18,956 nt of DNA from Chloroflexota bacterium (lineage in GTDB: Bacteria; Chloroflexota; Ktedonobacteria; Ktedonobacterales; Ktedonobacteraceae), in the NCBI GenBank assembly GCA_902810755.1, contig CADDYT010000129.1, forward strand, positions 1-18,956, given 5' to 3'. The notes beneath the pieces were generated by a model, which saw only the letters and a list, made by a program, of their open reading frames with translations, had not been told where the DNA came from and did no database searches. A program made the position numbers and the translations under genes. Of the stretch, positions 1 to 6,715 are shown piece by piece. Numbering within the stretch: the stretch's first letter is position 1; each line of letters opens with the position of its first letter.

Positions 1-865
1 CGATGACTGCAAGCTCGTCATTCATGAACTGTTCCTGCACGCGCTCGCGTTCGCTGGCCCTCATACCCGCGTGGTAATAAGCGGCTTTTAGGCCGCGCTC
101 GCGCAGGGCTTCAGCAATTTCTTCAGCGTGCTTGCGCGTCCCGGCATAAACGATACCAGGCTTCTCCGCCTCTTGCACCCGTTCGAGCAACGCGCGTTTT
201 TTCTCAGCTTCGTCATGGAATGTTTCAACGCCGAGCCATATATTGGGACGATCAAAGCCCTGCACGATGATCTCTGCATTGCGCATTCTCAGCCGCTCTA
301 CGATCTCCTCACGCACCGGGGGCGCGGCGGTCGCCGTCAAAGCCAGGATGGCTGGATGGCCCAGCGCCTCGATGGTGGGGCCGAGCCGCAGGTAATCGGG
401 CCGGAAATCGTGGCCCCACTCGCTGATACAATGCGCTTCATCGACGACGAAGAGCGAGGGCTTGACGGCTTTGAGACGCTTGAATACCTTCTCGTTGCCC
501 AGTTGTTCGGGCGCGAGAAAGAGAAACTCAAGTTCGCCCTCTTTTAGCTCTTGCAGCGCCTCACGCCGCTCACTCTCAGCCATCGTCGAATTGACCACCG
601 CCGCCTCGCCAATATCCGTTCCCTCTATCGCTTCCACCTGATCGCGCTGCAGGGCAATCAGCGGGGAAATGACGACGGTGGGGCCGGGCAGCAACGAGGC
701 CGCAATCTGGTAGATCGCGGATTTTCCGGCCCCGGTGGGCAGCACAGCCAGTGTATCATGCCCTGAAAGCACCGCCTGAATGGCCGCTTCTTGCCCCGCA
801 TGCAGCTCTTCATAGCCAAACTTCTCGTGAGCAAGACGGCGAATGCGTCGTTTATCTGTTTTCAT
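1..865 (-). CDS. recQ: RecQ-family ATP-dependent DNA helicase, C-terminus cut by window edge
   Basis: 3'-5' superfamily 2 DNA helicase for recombination and repair. The reading frame is open from an ATG at 865 to the window edge (288 codons), so the stop and the C-terminal zinc-binding/HRDC part lie outside. An N-terminal FGYEELHAGQEAAI block (about residues 16-29) resembles RecQ motif 0. Walker A LPTGAGKS is at about 42-49, the Walker B DEAH box at about 142-145, and it runs into CISEWGHDFRPDY, the aromatic-rich loop typical of RecQ. Past about residue 220 the second RecA-like domain starts (GIVYAGTRKHAEEIAEAL, then YYHAGM). An AGGAAGGG ribosome site lies just upstream of the ATG. The family call is secure; assignment as the main RecQ rather than a paralogue is not, because the C-terminus is missing. 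Confidence 0.9.
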   Translation of the reverse strand, partial: MKTDKRRIRRLAHEKFGYEELHAGQEAAIQAVLSGHDTLAVLPTGAGKSAIYQIAASLLPGPTVVISPLIALQRDQVEAIEGTDIGEAAVVNSTMAESERREALQELKEGELEFLFLAPEQLGNEKVFKRLKAVKPSLFVVDEAHCISEWGHDFRPDYLRLGPTIEALGHPAILALTATAAPPVREEIVERLRMRNAEIIVQGFDRPNIWLGVETFHDEAEKKRALLERVQEAEKPGIVYAGTRKHAEEIAEALRERGLKAAYYHAGMRASERERVQEQFMNDELAVI

Positions 866-908
866 GCAACCCTTCCTACATAAGCCACCACAGGCCACCC
901 GCGCCACA

Positions 909-941
909 GGCCAGCCGCAAGAGGTGGCCCTGCTCTATACG
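909..941. repeat. Degraded copy of the GGCCAGCC...GGTGGCCCT repeat core
   Basis: This 33-base stretch matches 5080-5112 at 29 of 33 positions by eye. Its inner CCGCAAGAGGTGGCCCT is found exactly, inverted, at 5343-5359. It sits in the gap upstream of recQ with no gene over it. A perfect 12-base palindrome, CTTAATATTAAG, follows at 980-991; its role is unknown. Confidence 0.6.
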
Positions 942-1068
942 AGGACGTTTGCGCCGCCAGCAAAGCCATGCGCATCGTGCTTAATATTAAGAGGGCCAGT
1001 TCTTGCAAGGCCTCGTACCTGCTTATGTTACTCCTCAGTATGACATCTTCTCCGCTAGAATCATGGGC

Positions 1069-1785
1069 CTATAGCACATGGGCGAGCAGTTTCGTGGTGG
1101 TGGACATGACAATACCGTAGACAATGTGTGCGCCCAGCGATTCCAGGTGTGACGAGAGCGGGTAGGCTCGCGGCCCCCATGAGAGGCCCGCAAGCGAGAC
1201 GCCGATCTCATCAGCAGTGAGCCAGAGACCGGTAGAGTAGATCAATTCGGCCTTGATATCAAAGATCTTGCTCTCGCTTCTGAAGATGCCAAAGAGGCCG
1301 CCCATGAGCATGCCAAAGCTCCAGTCGGTCAGATTGCTCAGTAGCGTGACCGTCTCCTGGGATTGCGGCTCGCGGCCTGTGATCCACTTGTAGACCAGGC
1401 GACCCATCGCAGCCGTCGATGATTCACCCTTCTTAAAGTGGCGGCCAAACGGTGAGAGAATATGATGCGTCTGCCGCCACTCCTGTGAATGCTGCGATGA
1501 TGATGCTTGCTGCGGTGAGGTCTCTGGAGAGGCTTGCGTCGCTACCTGCGCGCCGCCCTGCTGCGGCTGGCTCACAGACGAGGCAGACTGGTTAGATTGA
1601 GTAGACTGCCCCGTCTGGCGGCTCTGACTCTGCCGGGAAGATTGATTGCCACTACTCCCACTGTCTGAAGACGAGGAACTTTGCAGGCGATAGACCACCT
1701 TCCAGTAGTAGTTCATTGCAATCATGGCAGGGACTGCGCCCACGACCCCCAGCACAAATCCCTTCCAGCGATTGGGTCTGCTCAT
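1069..1785 (-). CDS. DUF1440/YagU-like membrane protein with Ser/Gln-rich linker
   Basis: Predicted integral membrane protein of 238 residues. The first 35 residues hold one hydrophobic segment (about 9-27). Residues about 36-102 are a low-complexity linker very rich in Ser and Gln. The C-terminal part (about 127-238) has further hydrophobic stretches (WSFGMLMGGLFGIF, about 155-168) and a pattern ending in LWLTADEIGVSLAGL, AYPLSSHLESLGAHIVYG, which I recognise as resembling the DUF1440/YagU inner-membrane family; that assignment is from memory of the family. The ATG is preceded by AAGGGAG. It is the last gene of a three-gene unit, 42 bases after the VKOR-like gene. Biochemical function unknown. 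Confidence 0.65.
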   Translation of the reverse strand: MSRPNRWKGFVLGVVGAVPAMIAMNYYWKVVYRLQSSSSSDSGSSGNQSSRQSQSRQTGQSTQSNQSASSVSQPQQGGAQVATQASPETSPQQASSSQHSQEWRQTHHILSPFGRHFKKGESSTAAMGRLVYKWITGREPQSQETVTLLSNLTDWSFGMLMGGLFGIFRSESKIFDIKAELIYSTGLWLTADEIGVSLAGLSWGPRAYPLSSHLESLGAHIVYGIVMSTTTKLLAHVL

Positions 1786-1827
1786 GTGTTACTCCCTTCT
1801 ATCAATTCGCCCATGTCATGACATAGG

Positions 1828-2373
1828 TCAGAAGATTCTTTCGATCAGGCTACCTATCGCTTTATAGGCTTCGGGCAGAGCCAGGGGGACGGTCAGCGCG
1901 GTGGCAGTGGCTGCAAGAATACAGTAGATGCAATAGACCTTTTTGCTCCTCTGCGTGAAGTAGAGCCTGCCAGCCTGGTAGGTATCGAAGCCGGTTTTGG
2001 CAACCAGGGTCAGAGGAATCCAGGGCTGCGTCTCGGCGCGATCGGGTGCGCCCATAGCGGTGAGCATCATGGTCACGCCGTAGTTGACCATGCCTAGCAC
2101 GGCGTCGGGTGTTTCAAGCTTCTCATAAGCGGTGGGAGAGGCATCGACGGCGTCGGAGTCAATATGCGGCAGGGGCGGGTCCGGCAGGTGGCTAATAATG
2201 CCCATCTGGTAGAGTGAGATGAGTTCCATTGAGAGGGCCGAAAGAGTGGACAGGCCAAAGATGCAGCGCCGCAGTTGCATGAAGGGGTTGGAGCTATGGC
2301 GCAGTTGCTGGCTGAGTATCTCAGCCTCACGGCGACTCTCCCTGAGTTTGATGATCGGCTCAAGTTTTATCAT
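1828..2373 (-). CDS. VKOR-like membrane protein with CxxC
   Basis: 181-residue membrane protein that resembles the vitamin K epoxide reductase (VKOR) family, whose members reoxidise quinones and thiols to drive disulfide formation. Seen directly: hydrophobic segments at about 38-60, 90-108 and 145-165, and a CIYC (CxxC) motif at residues 148-151 at the start of the last segment, where VKOR places its catalytic pair. The loop cysteine pair of classical VKOR is absent; the only other Cys is C37, so it may be a divergent subfamily. The ATG overlaps the stop of the SDR gene by four bases (ATGA), showing translational coupling, and has a strong GGAGGAG site. Inferred: membrane redox partner of the SDR. 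Family call moderate. Confidence 0.6.
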   Translation of the reverse strand: MIKLEPIIKLRESRREAEILSQQLRHSSNPFMQLRRCIFGLSTLSALSMELISLYQMGIISHLPDPPLPHIDSDAVDASPTAYEKLETPDAVLGMVNYGVTMMLTAMGAPDRAETQPWIPLTLVAKTGFDTYQAGRLYFTQRSKKVYCIYCILAATATALTVPLALPEAYKAIGSLIERIF

Positions 2374-3380
2374 TGTCTCCTCCTCACGAGTGCAAAGCCT
2401 AGCAGGCCCATCAAGGCAGTCGCGGCCAGGGCCAGGACGCCGGGGTGTGTATCGAGCCAGACTTGAAAACTCCGGTTGTAAGCTCTATCGGTGAAGACGC
2501 CGCGCGCCCCATAATCGCGCTCCTCATCGGCGGGATGATAGAGGTTATCGGGCCGGTGCGGGCTGGTCGGTTTATCGGTCATCTGTGATGCAAAGCCGGT
2601 TTTGCCGAGATACCAGTCGGCAAAGGCCGGGAAAAATTTGTTGAGTTGAATGACAATAATACTCATCCAGCTCACAAACAACTCACGGCGATAGTGATCG
2701 GCGATGTAGGTGACGGCCTCGGCCACCACATCGGGATCGTAGATGGGCGGCACCGGCTGCGGGAAACAGGCCAGGTTGCTCTTACACCAGCTAAATTGCG
2801 GGGTGTTGCAACCAGGCAGCTGCACCATCGAGATCTTCACATGGCTGTTATAGTGGATCAATTCGCAGCGCAGCGCCTCGGTGAAGCCCTGAATGGCGTG
2901 TTTCGCGCCACTATAGGCCGTTTGCAGCGGAATGCCGCGATAGGCGACATCGGAACCAACCTGAATGATTCTGCCCCGGTCGCGCGGCATCATGCGCTTC
3001 AAGGCGGCCAGCGTGCCATAGACATAGCCAAGATAGACGACTTCCGTGACGCGCTGATAGTCCTGCGGGGTCATATCTTTCGCAGGCGAAAAGACCGAGG
3101 TCATGGCGTCATTGACCCAGATATCGATGGGGCCAAAAGTCTCCTCGACCTGCTCGGCTGCCGCCTCGACCTGCGCCGGGTCCGACACATCGGTGGGGAT
3201 GACAACAGGCTTGCCACCCAGCGTCTCAACATCTCGGCGCGCGCCTTCCAGGCCTGCATGTCCGCGTGCCAGCAGGCCAATATGCGCCCCCCGCTTCGCG
3301 AACGCCCGCACAATAGCGCGTCCATTCCCGGCAGAAGCACCGGTAACCACGACCACCTCTGGCCTCTCTAATTTGCTCAC
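2370..3380 (-). CDS. SDR family oxidoreductase with C-terminal membrane anchor
   Basis: Short-chain dehydrogenase/reductase using NAD(P)(H). The nucleotide-binding TGASAGNG motif is at residues 13-20, a variant NDA (usually NAG) at 90-92, and the catalytic Ser143, Tyr156 and Lys160 (YSGAK) have classical spacing. Beyond the usual ~250-residue SDR domain is an extension ending in one hydrophobic segment (about 314-331) followed by RRRQ, a probable tail anchor. Three cysteines lie close together after the active site (about 190-206). The start is GTG at 3380 with TAGGAGGAA seven bases upstream; no better ATG fits. First gene of the SDR/VKOR-like/DUF1440-like unit. The substrate cannot be told; the membrane anchor suggests a lipid or quinone-like compound (inference). 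Confidence 0.85.
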   Translation of the reverse strand: MSKLERPEVVVVTGASAGNGRAIVRAFAKRGAHIGLLARGHAGLEGARRDVETLGGKPVVIPTDVSDPAQVEAAAEQVEETFGPIDIWVNDAMTSVFSPAKDMTPQDYQRVTEVVYLGYVYGTLAALKRMMPRDRGRIIQVGSDVAYRGIPLQTAYSGAKHAIQGFTEALRCELIHYNSHVKISMVQLPGCNTPQFSWCKSNLACFPQPVPPIYDPDVVAEAVTYIADHYRRELFVSWMSIIVIQLNKFFPAFADWYLGKTGFASQMTDKPTSPHRPDNLYHPADEERDYGARGVFTDRAYNRSFQVWLDTHPGVLALAATALMGLLGFALVRRRQ

Positions 3381-3682
3381 AATTGTTCCTCCTAACTATC
3401 TCCATACGTTTAAGAAGTCTCACGAGTGCGTGCTTTCCAGGCTCGTCAACTACGCGCTCCCCGGGCTGAAGAGCAGGCCACAGGCAATCTCAGCAAATAC
3501 TCTCCTTTGACTGACATATACTTCACGACAATTACAGACCAAATGTGACAGGGTACAGATTTACTCTGGACGCGAAGCAAATAAAGCATCATTTTCTCGT
3601 AAAGCGTCGTGTTTGTAGTATGGGATAGAGAAAGTTCATAGCAAGAGACGGAAAGAACGGGGAGTCTCAGGAGCAATAAGCC
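3381..3682. other. Divergent intergenic region between SDR and GH63 genes
   Basis: About 300 bases without a gene between two divergent genes, so it must hold both promoters. A TATACT (3517-3522) and a TTGACT (3507-3512) occur on the plus strand but neither has a well-spaced partner. On the minus strand a TTGACG near 3448 also lacks a convincing -10. No strong operator palindrome seen. Confidence 0.4.
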
Positions 3683-4999
3683 ATGAATGAAGAGTTGATC
3701 CGGCATCAGGTGCGCGATATTTTGCACGCCAATCTGAGTGAAGGCTATTCGGATCTGCTGCACGAACATTACTGCTATATCAAACCCTCGCCGGGTACCT
3801 ACCCGTTTCAGTGGTGGTGGGACACGTGCTTTGAGGTCTTTATGCTCTGCGATCTGGGCGAATATGATCTCGCTAAGCGGAACATGCACAGTCTGTTTGC
3901 CATGCAGCAGCCAGATGGCTTTGTCGGGCATATGATCTTCTGGAAAAGCGCACTGCCGCGCAACAAGATGAATGTGCTACAGGCGCGCCCGTCACTCAAA
4001 CAGTTGCGCCCGCATATGAGTTCGCTGATTCAGCCACCGTTGGTAGCGCAGGCCACTTTACTCATTTACCAGGATAGCAGAGACCGCCAGTTTCTGGACA
4101 CCATGCTGCCGAAGCTGAAAAACTATTATCACTGGCTCATCCACAACCGATGTTTCGACGGTGATGTGCTGGTCACGATCATCACCACCTTCGAGTCGGG
4201 TCTGGACTGGTGTCCGGCTTTTGATCCCGTCGTCGGATTCTATCACGGACTGGCGAACCGGGAACTCTACTGGCGCGTCATCTCGGTCGATTTCCGCAAC
4301 TTTTTGCATCGCTACAATCTGGAAGCCATCCATAAAGCCGACTACTTCCAGGTCAAAGGTGTCGCCTTCAACACCATCTACGCCGAAGATTTGCAGGCGC
4401 TGGCAACGCTCTGCGATCTGGTGGGTGACAGGGACGCCGAAAGTTACCGGCAGCGTTCGCAGCAGGTGGCGCAGCGCATTCTTGAGCTGATGTACGATGA
4501 GAAGACGACGGCATTTTATGACGTCTACGGACGCAAGAACAGGAAAAGCAAAATCCTGACCTTCACCACCTTCTTCCCCACCGCCCTCGATGGCATTCCC
4601 AACGATATTGCTGAAGAGGTCATTCGACGGCACCTGCTGAACGAGCAGGAGTTTACGGCCCCGTTTCCCATTCCCTCGGTCTCCAAAAGCCACCCGTCGT
4701 TTTTCCCGTACCAGACGAAATTTCTCTGGCGCGGCCCCACCTGGGTGCTTGCCAACTGGTTCCTCTACCACTGCCTGCTCTGGCGCAACTTCGACGACGA
4801 GGCTGAACAGGTCTTCCAGACAGTCGGCAAGCTCATCGAGAAAAGCGGCTTCCGCGAATACTACAATCCTTTCAGTGGCGCGGGCTACGGCGCCAGGCAA
4901 TTCACCTGGTCTGGCCTGATCGTGGATATGATGCGCATTCGAGAGGAAGTCAAACAGAAACGCTCGACACACACGCAAACAACGGGAAACTTTCTGTAA
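3683..4999 (+). CDS. GH63-type glycoside hydrolase (mannosyl-/glucosylglycerate hydrolase-like)
   Basis: Predicted cytoplasmic (alpha/alpha)6-barrel glycoside hydrolase of 438 residues with no signal peptide. Motifs seen: FQWWWDTCF (42-50), IQPPLVAQ (116-123), ESGLDWCPAFD (171-181) and FREYYNPFSGAGYG (390-403). In GH63 and related inverting clan GH-G enzymes the Asp of the SGLD motif is the general acid and a Glu near the C-terminus the base, pointing to D175 and E392 here. The length equals that of stand-alone bacterial GH63 enzymes acting on mannosylglycerate or glucosylglycerate, and is much shorter than eukaryotic processing glucosidase I. Those solutes are plausible substrates (inference); trehalase-like or other alpha-glucosidase activity is possible. 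GGAG lies nine bases upstream of the ATG. Monocistronic, divergent from the SDR unit. Confidence 0.75.
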   Translation: MNEELIRHQVRDILHANLSEGYSDLLHEHYCYIKPSPGTYPFQWWWDTCFEVFMLCDLGEYDLAKRNMHSLFAMQQPDGFVGHMIFWKSALPRNKMNVLQARPSLKQLRPHMSSLIQPPLVAQATLLIYQDSRDRQFLDTMLPKLKNYYHWLIHNRCFDGDVLVTIITTFESGLDWCPAFDPVVGFYHGLANRELYWRVISVDFRNFLHRYNLEAIHKADYFQVKGVAFNTIYAEDLQALATLCDLVGDRDAESYRQRSQQVAQRILELMYDEKTTAFYDVYGRKNRKSKILTFTTFFPTALDGIPNDIAEEVIRRHLLNEQEFTAPFPIPSVSKSHPSFFPYQTKFLWRGPTWVLANWFLYHCLLWRNFDDEAEQVFQTVGKLIEKSGFREYYNPFSGAGYGARQFTWSGLIVDMMRIREEVKQKRSTHTQTTGNFL

Positions 5000-5020
5000 A
5001 TCGCCAGGTCCAGCTTCACA

Positions 5021-5041
5021 GGCCGACCGCAAGGGTCGGCC
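5021..5041. terminator. Hairpin after GH63 gene
   Basis: Perfect 8-bp stem, GGCCGACC (5021-5028) and GGTCGGCC (5034-5041), loop GCAAG, starting 22 bases after the GH63 stop. No T-run follows, so terminator activity is uncertain. Its right arm is also part of the 11-base direct repeat that flanks the downstream element. Confidence 0.4.
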
Positions 5042-5042
5042 C
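5032..5042. repeat. Left flanking 11-bp direct repeat
   Basis: AGGGTCGGCCC, identical to 5277-5287 and abutting the left terminal inverted repeat. It could be a target-site duplication, but the copy at 18926 is preceded by a similar 11-mer (9 of 11), so it may be a preferred target or part of the element. Confidence 0.55.
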
Positions 5043-5276
5043 CATAGGCGTTAACGTAAGCCCGTGCGCAGGCCAGGCAGGCCAGCCGCCAGGGGTGGCC
5101 CTCCTCTAGACGATGGCTCCCCAGGCGGCACGAGCCGCCCGTCTAGAGGAGGGCCACCCCTGGCGGCCGGCCTGCGGCGGCCTAGAGACGCGGCTCCCCA
5201 GGGGGCACGACCGCCGCGTCTCTCGTAGGGCCACCCCTGGCGGCTGGCCTGCGGCGGCCTGAAGTTAACGCCTATG
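5043..5276. mobile_element. MITE-like 234-bp repeat element with 13-bp terminal inverted repeats
   Basis: The ends are a perfect 13-base inverted pair, CATAGGCGTTAAC (5043-5055) and GTTAACGCCTATG (5264-5276). Immediately outside both ends lies the same 11-mer AGGGTCGGCCC (5032-5042 and 5277-5287) in direct orientation, as a target duplication would look. The interior has no believable gene but two similar hairpin modules: 5080-5112 pairs with 5140-5172 (32 of 33), and 5184-5193 pairs with 5214-5223 (10 of 10). The segment 5151-5183 repeats at 5228-5260 (32 of 33). Both modules share a GGCTCCCCAGG/GGCACGA core. A second copy begins at 18926. Non-autonomous element is the best reading; a REP/BIME-like cluster is the alternative. 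Confidence 0.65.
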
Positions 5277-5287
5277 AGGGTCGGCCC
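5277..5287. repeat. Right flanking 11-bp direct repeat
   Basis: AGGGTCGGCCC, identical partner of 5032-5042, abutting the right terminal inverted repeat. Confidence 0.55.
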
Positions 5288-5342
5288 TACCATATACGCC
5301 ACACTATCATAGCCAACGCACTATGCAACGGTCGTGTATAAT

Positions 5343-5366
5343 AGGGCCACCTCTTGCGGGTGGCCT
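5343..5366. repeat. Short hairpin, solo copy of the repeat core
   Basis: Contains a 7-bp stem GGCCACC (5345-5351) and GGTGGCC (5359-5365). The 24 bases match the inverted sequence of 908-931 at 23 positions, so this is a solo copy of the same repeat. It lies 22 bases downstream of the M24 gene stop and may serve as its terminator, although no T-run is seen. Confidence 0.5.
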
Positions 5367-5387
5367 CATGCGCGGCGGGGAACTCGT

Positions 5388-6605
5388 TTACCGCACCACG
5401 AGCCAGTCGAGGTCGCGTGGAACGATGGCGGAGAGGCGTTCGCAGCCCAGCTCGCGATCAACGACGTTGTCGTTGAGGCGAATGCCACCCTTGCCTTCGA
5501 GATAGACTGCTGGTTCGACATTGTGGACCATGCCGGGCTGCAGGATATCCTTTGAGGCGGGATGCAGGATGGGGGGCGCGTTGTGGTTGATCGCCTGGAA
5601 GCCGACGCCGTGTCCCAGCCCGTGCTTGAAGGCAGCGCCCAGCCCGACATCTTGCAGCACGCTGCGCGCCGCCGCGTCAACGTCACGAGCGGCGACCCCT
5701 GCGTGGATGCTGGTGAGCGCGGCATCCTGGGCAATGACACAGGCTTGATGGGCGTCGCGCCACTGATTGCTGATGCCACCGGCAAAGAAGGTGCGCGTCA
5801 GTTCGGCCCAGTAGCCGTTGACGCAGACCTCCATCTGCACCAGTACGGGATCGCCCAGATTGATGACCGCGTTTGAGGTGAGGTTAAAGGCCCGGTAGGC
5901 CAGGGCGGAACGCGGCCCGGCCATGACATGTACATAAGGAAGGACATGGTACGCACCGGACGTGGCATAACCGGCGCGCAGCAGGGCCGCGAGGGTGGCA
6001 GAGGCGACATCCGCCTCCGTTGCGCCCACGCGAATGGCCGCACGAGCGGCCTGAAACCCTTCATAAGCCACCAGTCCGCTGCGTTTGATGGCATTGATCT
6101 CCTGCTCCGTTTTGATCGAGCCAAGCTCCTCTATCAATGGCGTGGCGTCGCGCAGGAAGCCAGCCAGGAAGAGTTTGTGGTACATCTCAATGGTGGAGTG
6201 GCCGGGGACGCCCATCTGTGTGTAGGCGGGGGCGACGGTAGAATAGATGCCCTCGTAGCCGATGACGGCGTTTTCGCGAATATGCAGCGCGCCCAGCATG
6301 GCATCCAGCGGCACATAGGCCATACCGGGTACATCACCGATGAAATCCATCGTCTCGACCGAGTAGGTGCGCAGGTCAACGGCCACGCCGGGCGGCACCA
6401 GGTCTTTCTCATCCTCCGGCACCACCAGCCGAACCTCTACCTCTTCAGCAGGGTTGACCGAGACGAAACAGAAGGAGTTGCCCAGGATGGGCTGATAGCC
6501 GGTGAACATTACCACATTCTGGGGCAGGCGGCAAATAATGCCATGATAGTCTTCCCCTCTTTTCGTAAATGCTTCGATAATACGCGGATTGCGAGTATTT
6601 TCCAT
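5388..6605 (-). CDS. M24-fold (creatinase/aminopeptidase-like) protein with altered metal ligands
   Basis: 405 residues with the two-domain layout of the M24 family: an N-terminal creatinase-like domain (about 1-155) and a pita-bread domain (about 165-400). In metal-dependent members (PepQ, PepP, methionine aminopeptidase) five ligands Asp, Asp, His, Glu, Glu are conserved. Here the aligned residues are Q257 and E268 (LVQMEV to AELTRTF, correct 11-residue spacing), H332 (HGLGHGVG), E364 (NVEPAVY) and N378 (IRLND). Three of five are changed, so a dinuclear metal site is unlikely. A Glu at the second position is also, as I recall, found in creatinase, a metal-free hydrolase of this fold. The ATG at 6605 has GGAGG ten bases upstream. 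Probable last gene of the operon. May be a C-N hydrolase of the creatinase kind rather than a peptidase. Confidence 0.8.
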   Translation of the reverse strand: MENTRNPRIIEAFTKRGEDYHGIICRLPQNVVMFTGYQPILGNSFCFVSVNPAEEVEVRLVVPEDEKDLVPPGVAVDLRTYSVETMDFIGDVPGMAYVPLDAMLGALHIRENAVIGYEGIYSTVAPAYTQMGVPGHSTIEMYHKLFLAGFLRDATPLIEELGSIKTEQEINAIKRSGLVAYEGFQAARAAIRVGATEADVASATLAALLRAGYATSGAYHVLPYVHVMAGPRSALAYRAFNLTSNAVINLGDPVLVQMEVCVNGYWAELTRTFFAGGISNQWRDAHQACVIAQDAALTSIHAGVAARDVDAAARSVLQDVGLGAAFKHGLGHGVGFQAINHNAPPILHPASKDILQPGMVHNVEPAVYLEGKGGIRLNDNVVDRELGCERLSAIVPRDLDWLVVR

Positions 6606-6632
6606 AGAAAAAGGTCCTCCAGATTCCTTAAA

Positions 6633-6658
6633 AAATTACTGTATGAAATTACTGTATG
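6633..6658. repeat. 13-bp tandem repeat ahead of the M24 gene
   Basis: AAATTACTGTATG occurs twice head to tail without a mismatch (6633-6645, 6646-6658) in the 110-base gap between the GMC stop and the M24 start. The AT-rich block stands out from the surroundings. It could be a regulator site or part of an internal promoter for the M24 gene; a replication-slippage duplication is the plain alternative. Confidence 0.5.
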
Positions 6659-6715
6659 GTTCATCCAATACTGGCACGCAGCCCGTTCAGAGGCAGTTTC
6701 ATGCCCGGGCATACA

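Noticed and set aside
4058..5032. Minus-strand open frame of 324 codons opposite the GH63 gene
   Set aside because: It is the shadow of a gene with clear GH63 motifs; the translation shows no domain and high codon-bias artefacts.
5080..5260. CRISPR array
   Set aside because: Repeated units are two hairpin modules with diverged interiors, not evenly spaced repeats with unique spacers, and no cas genes are present.
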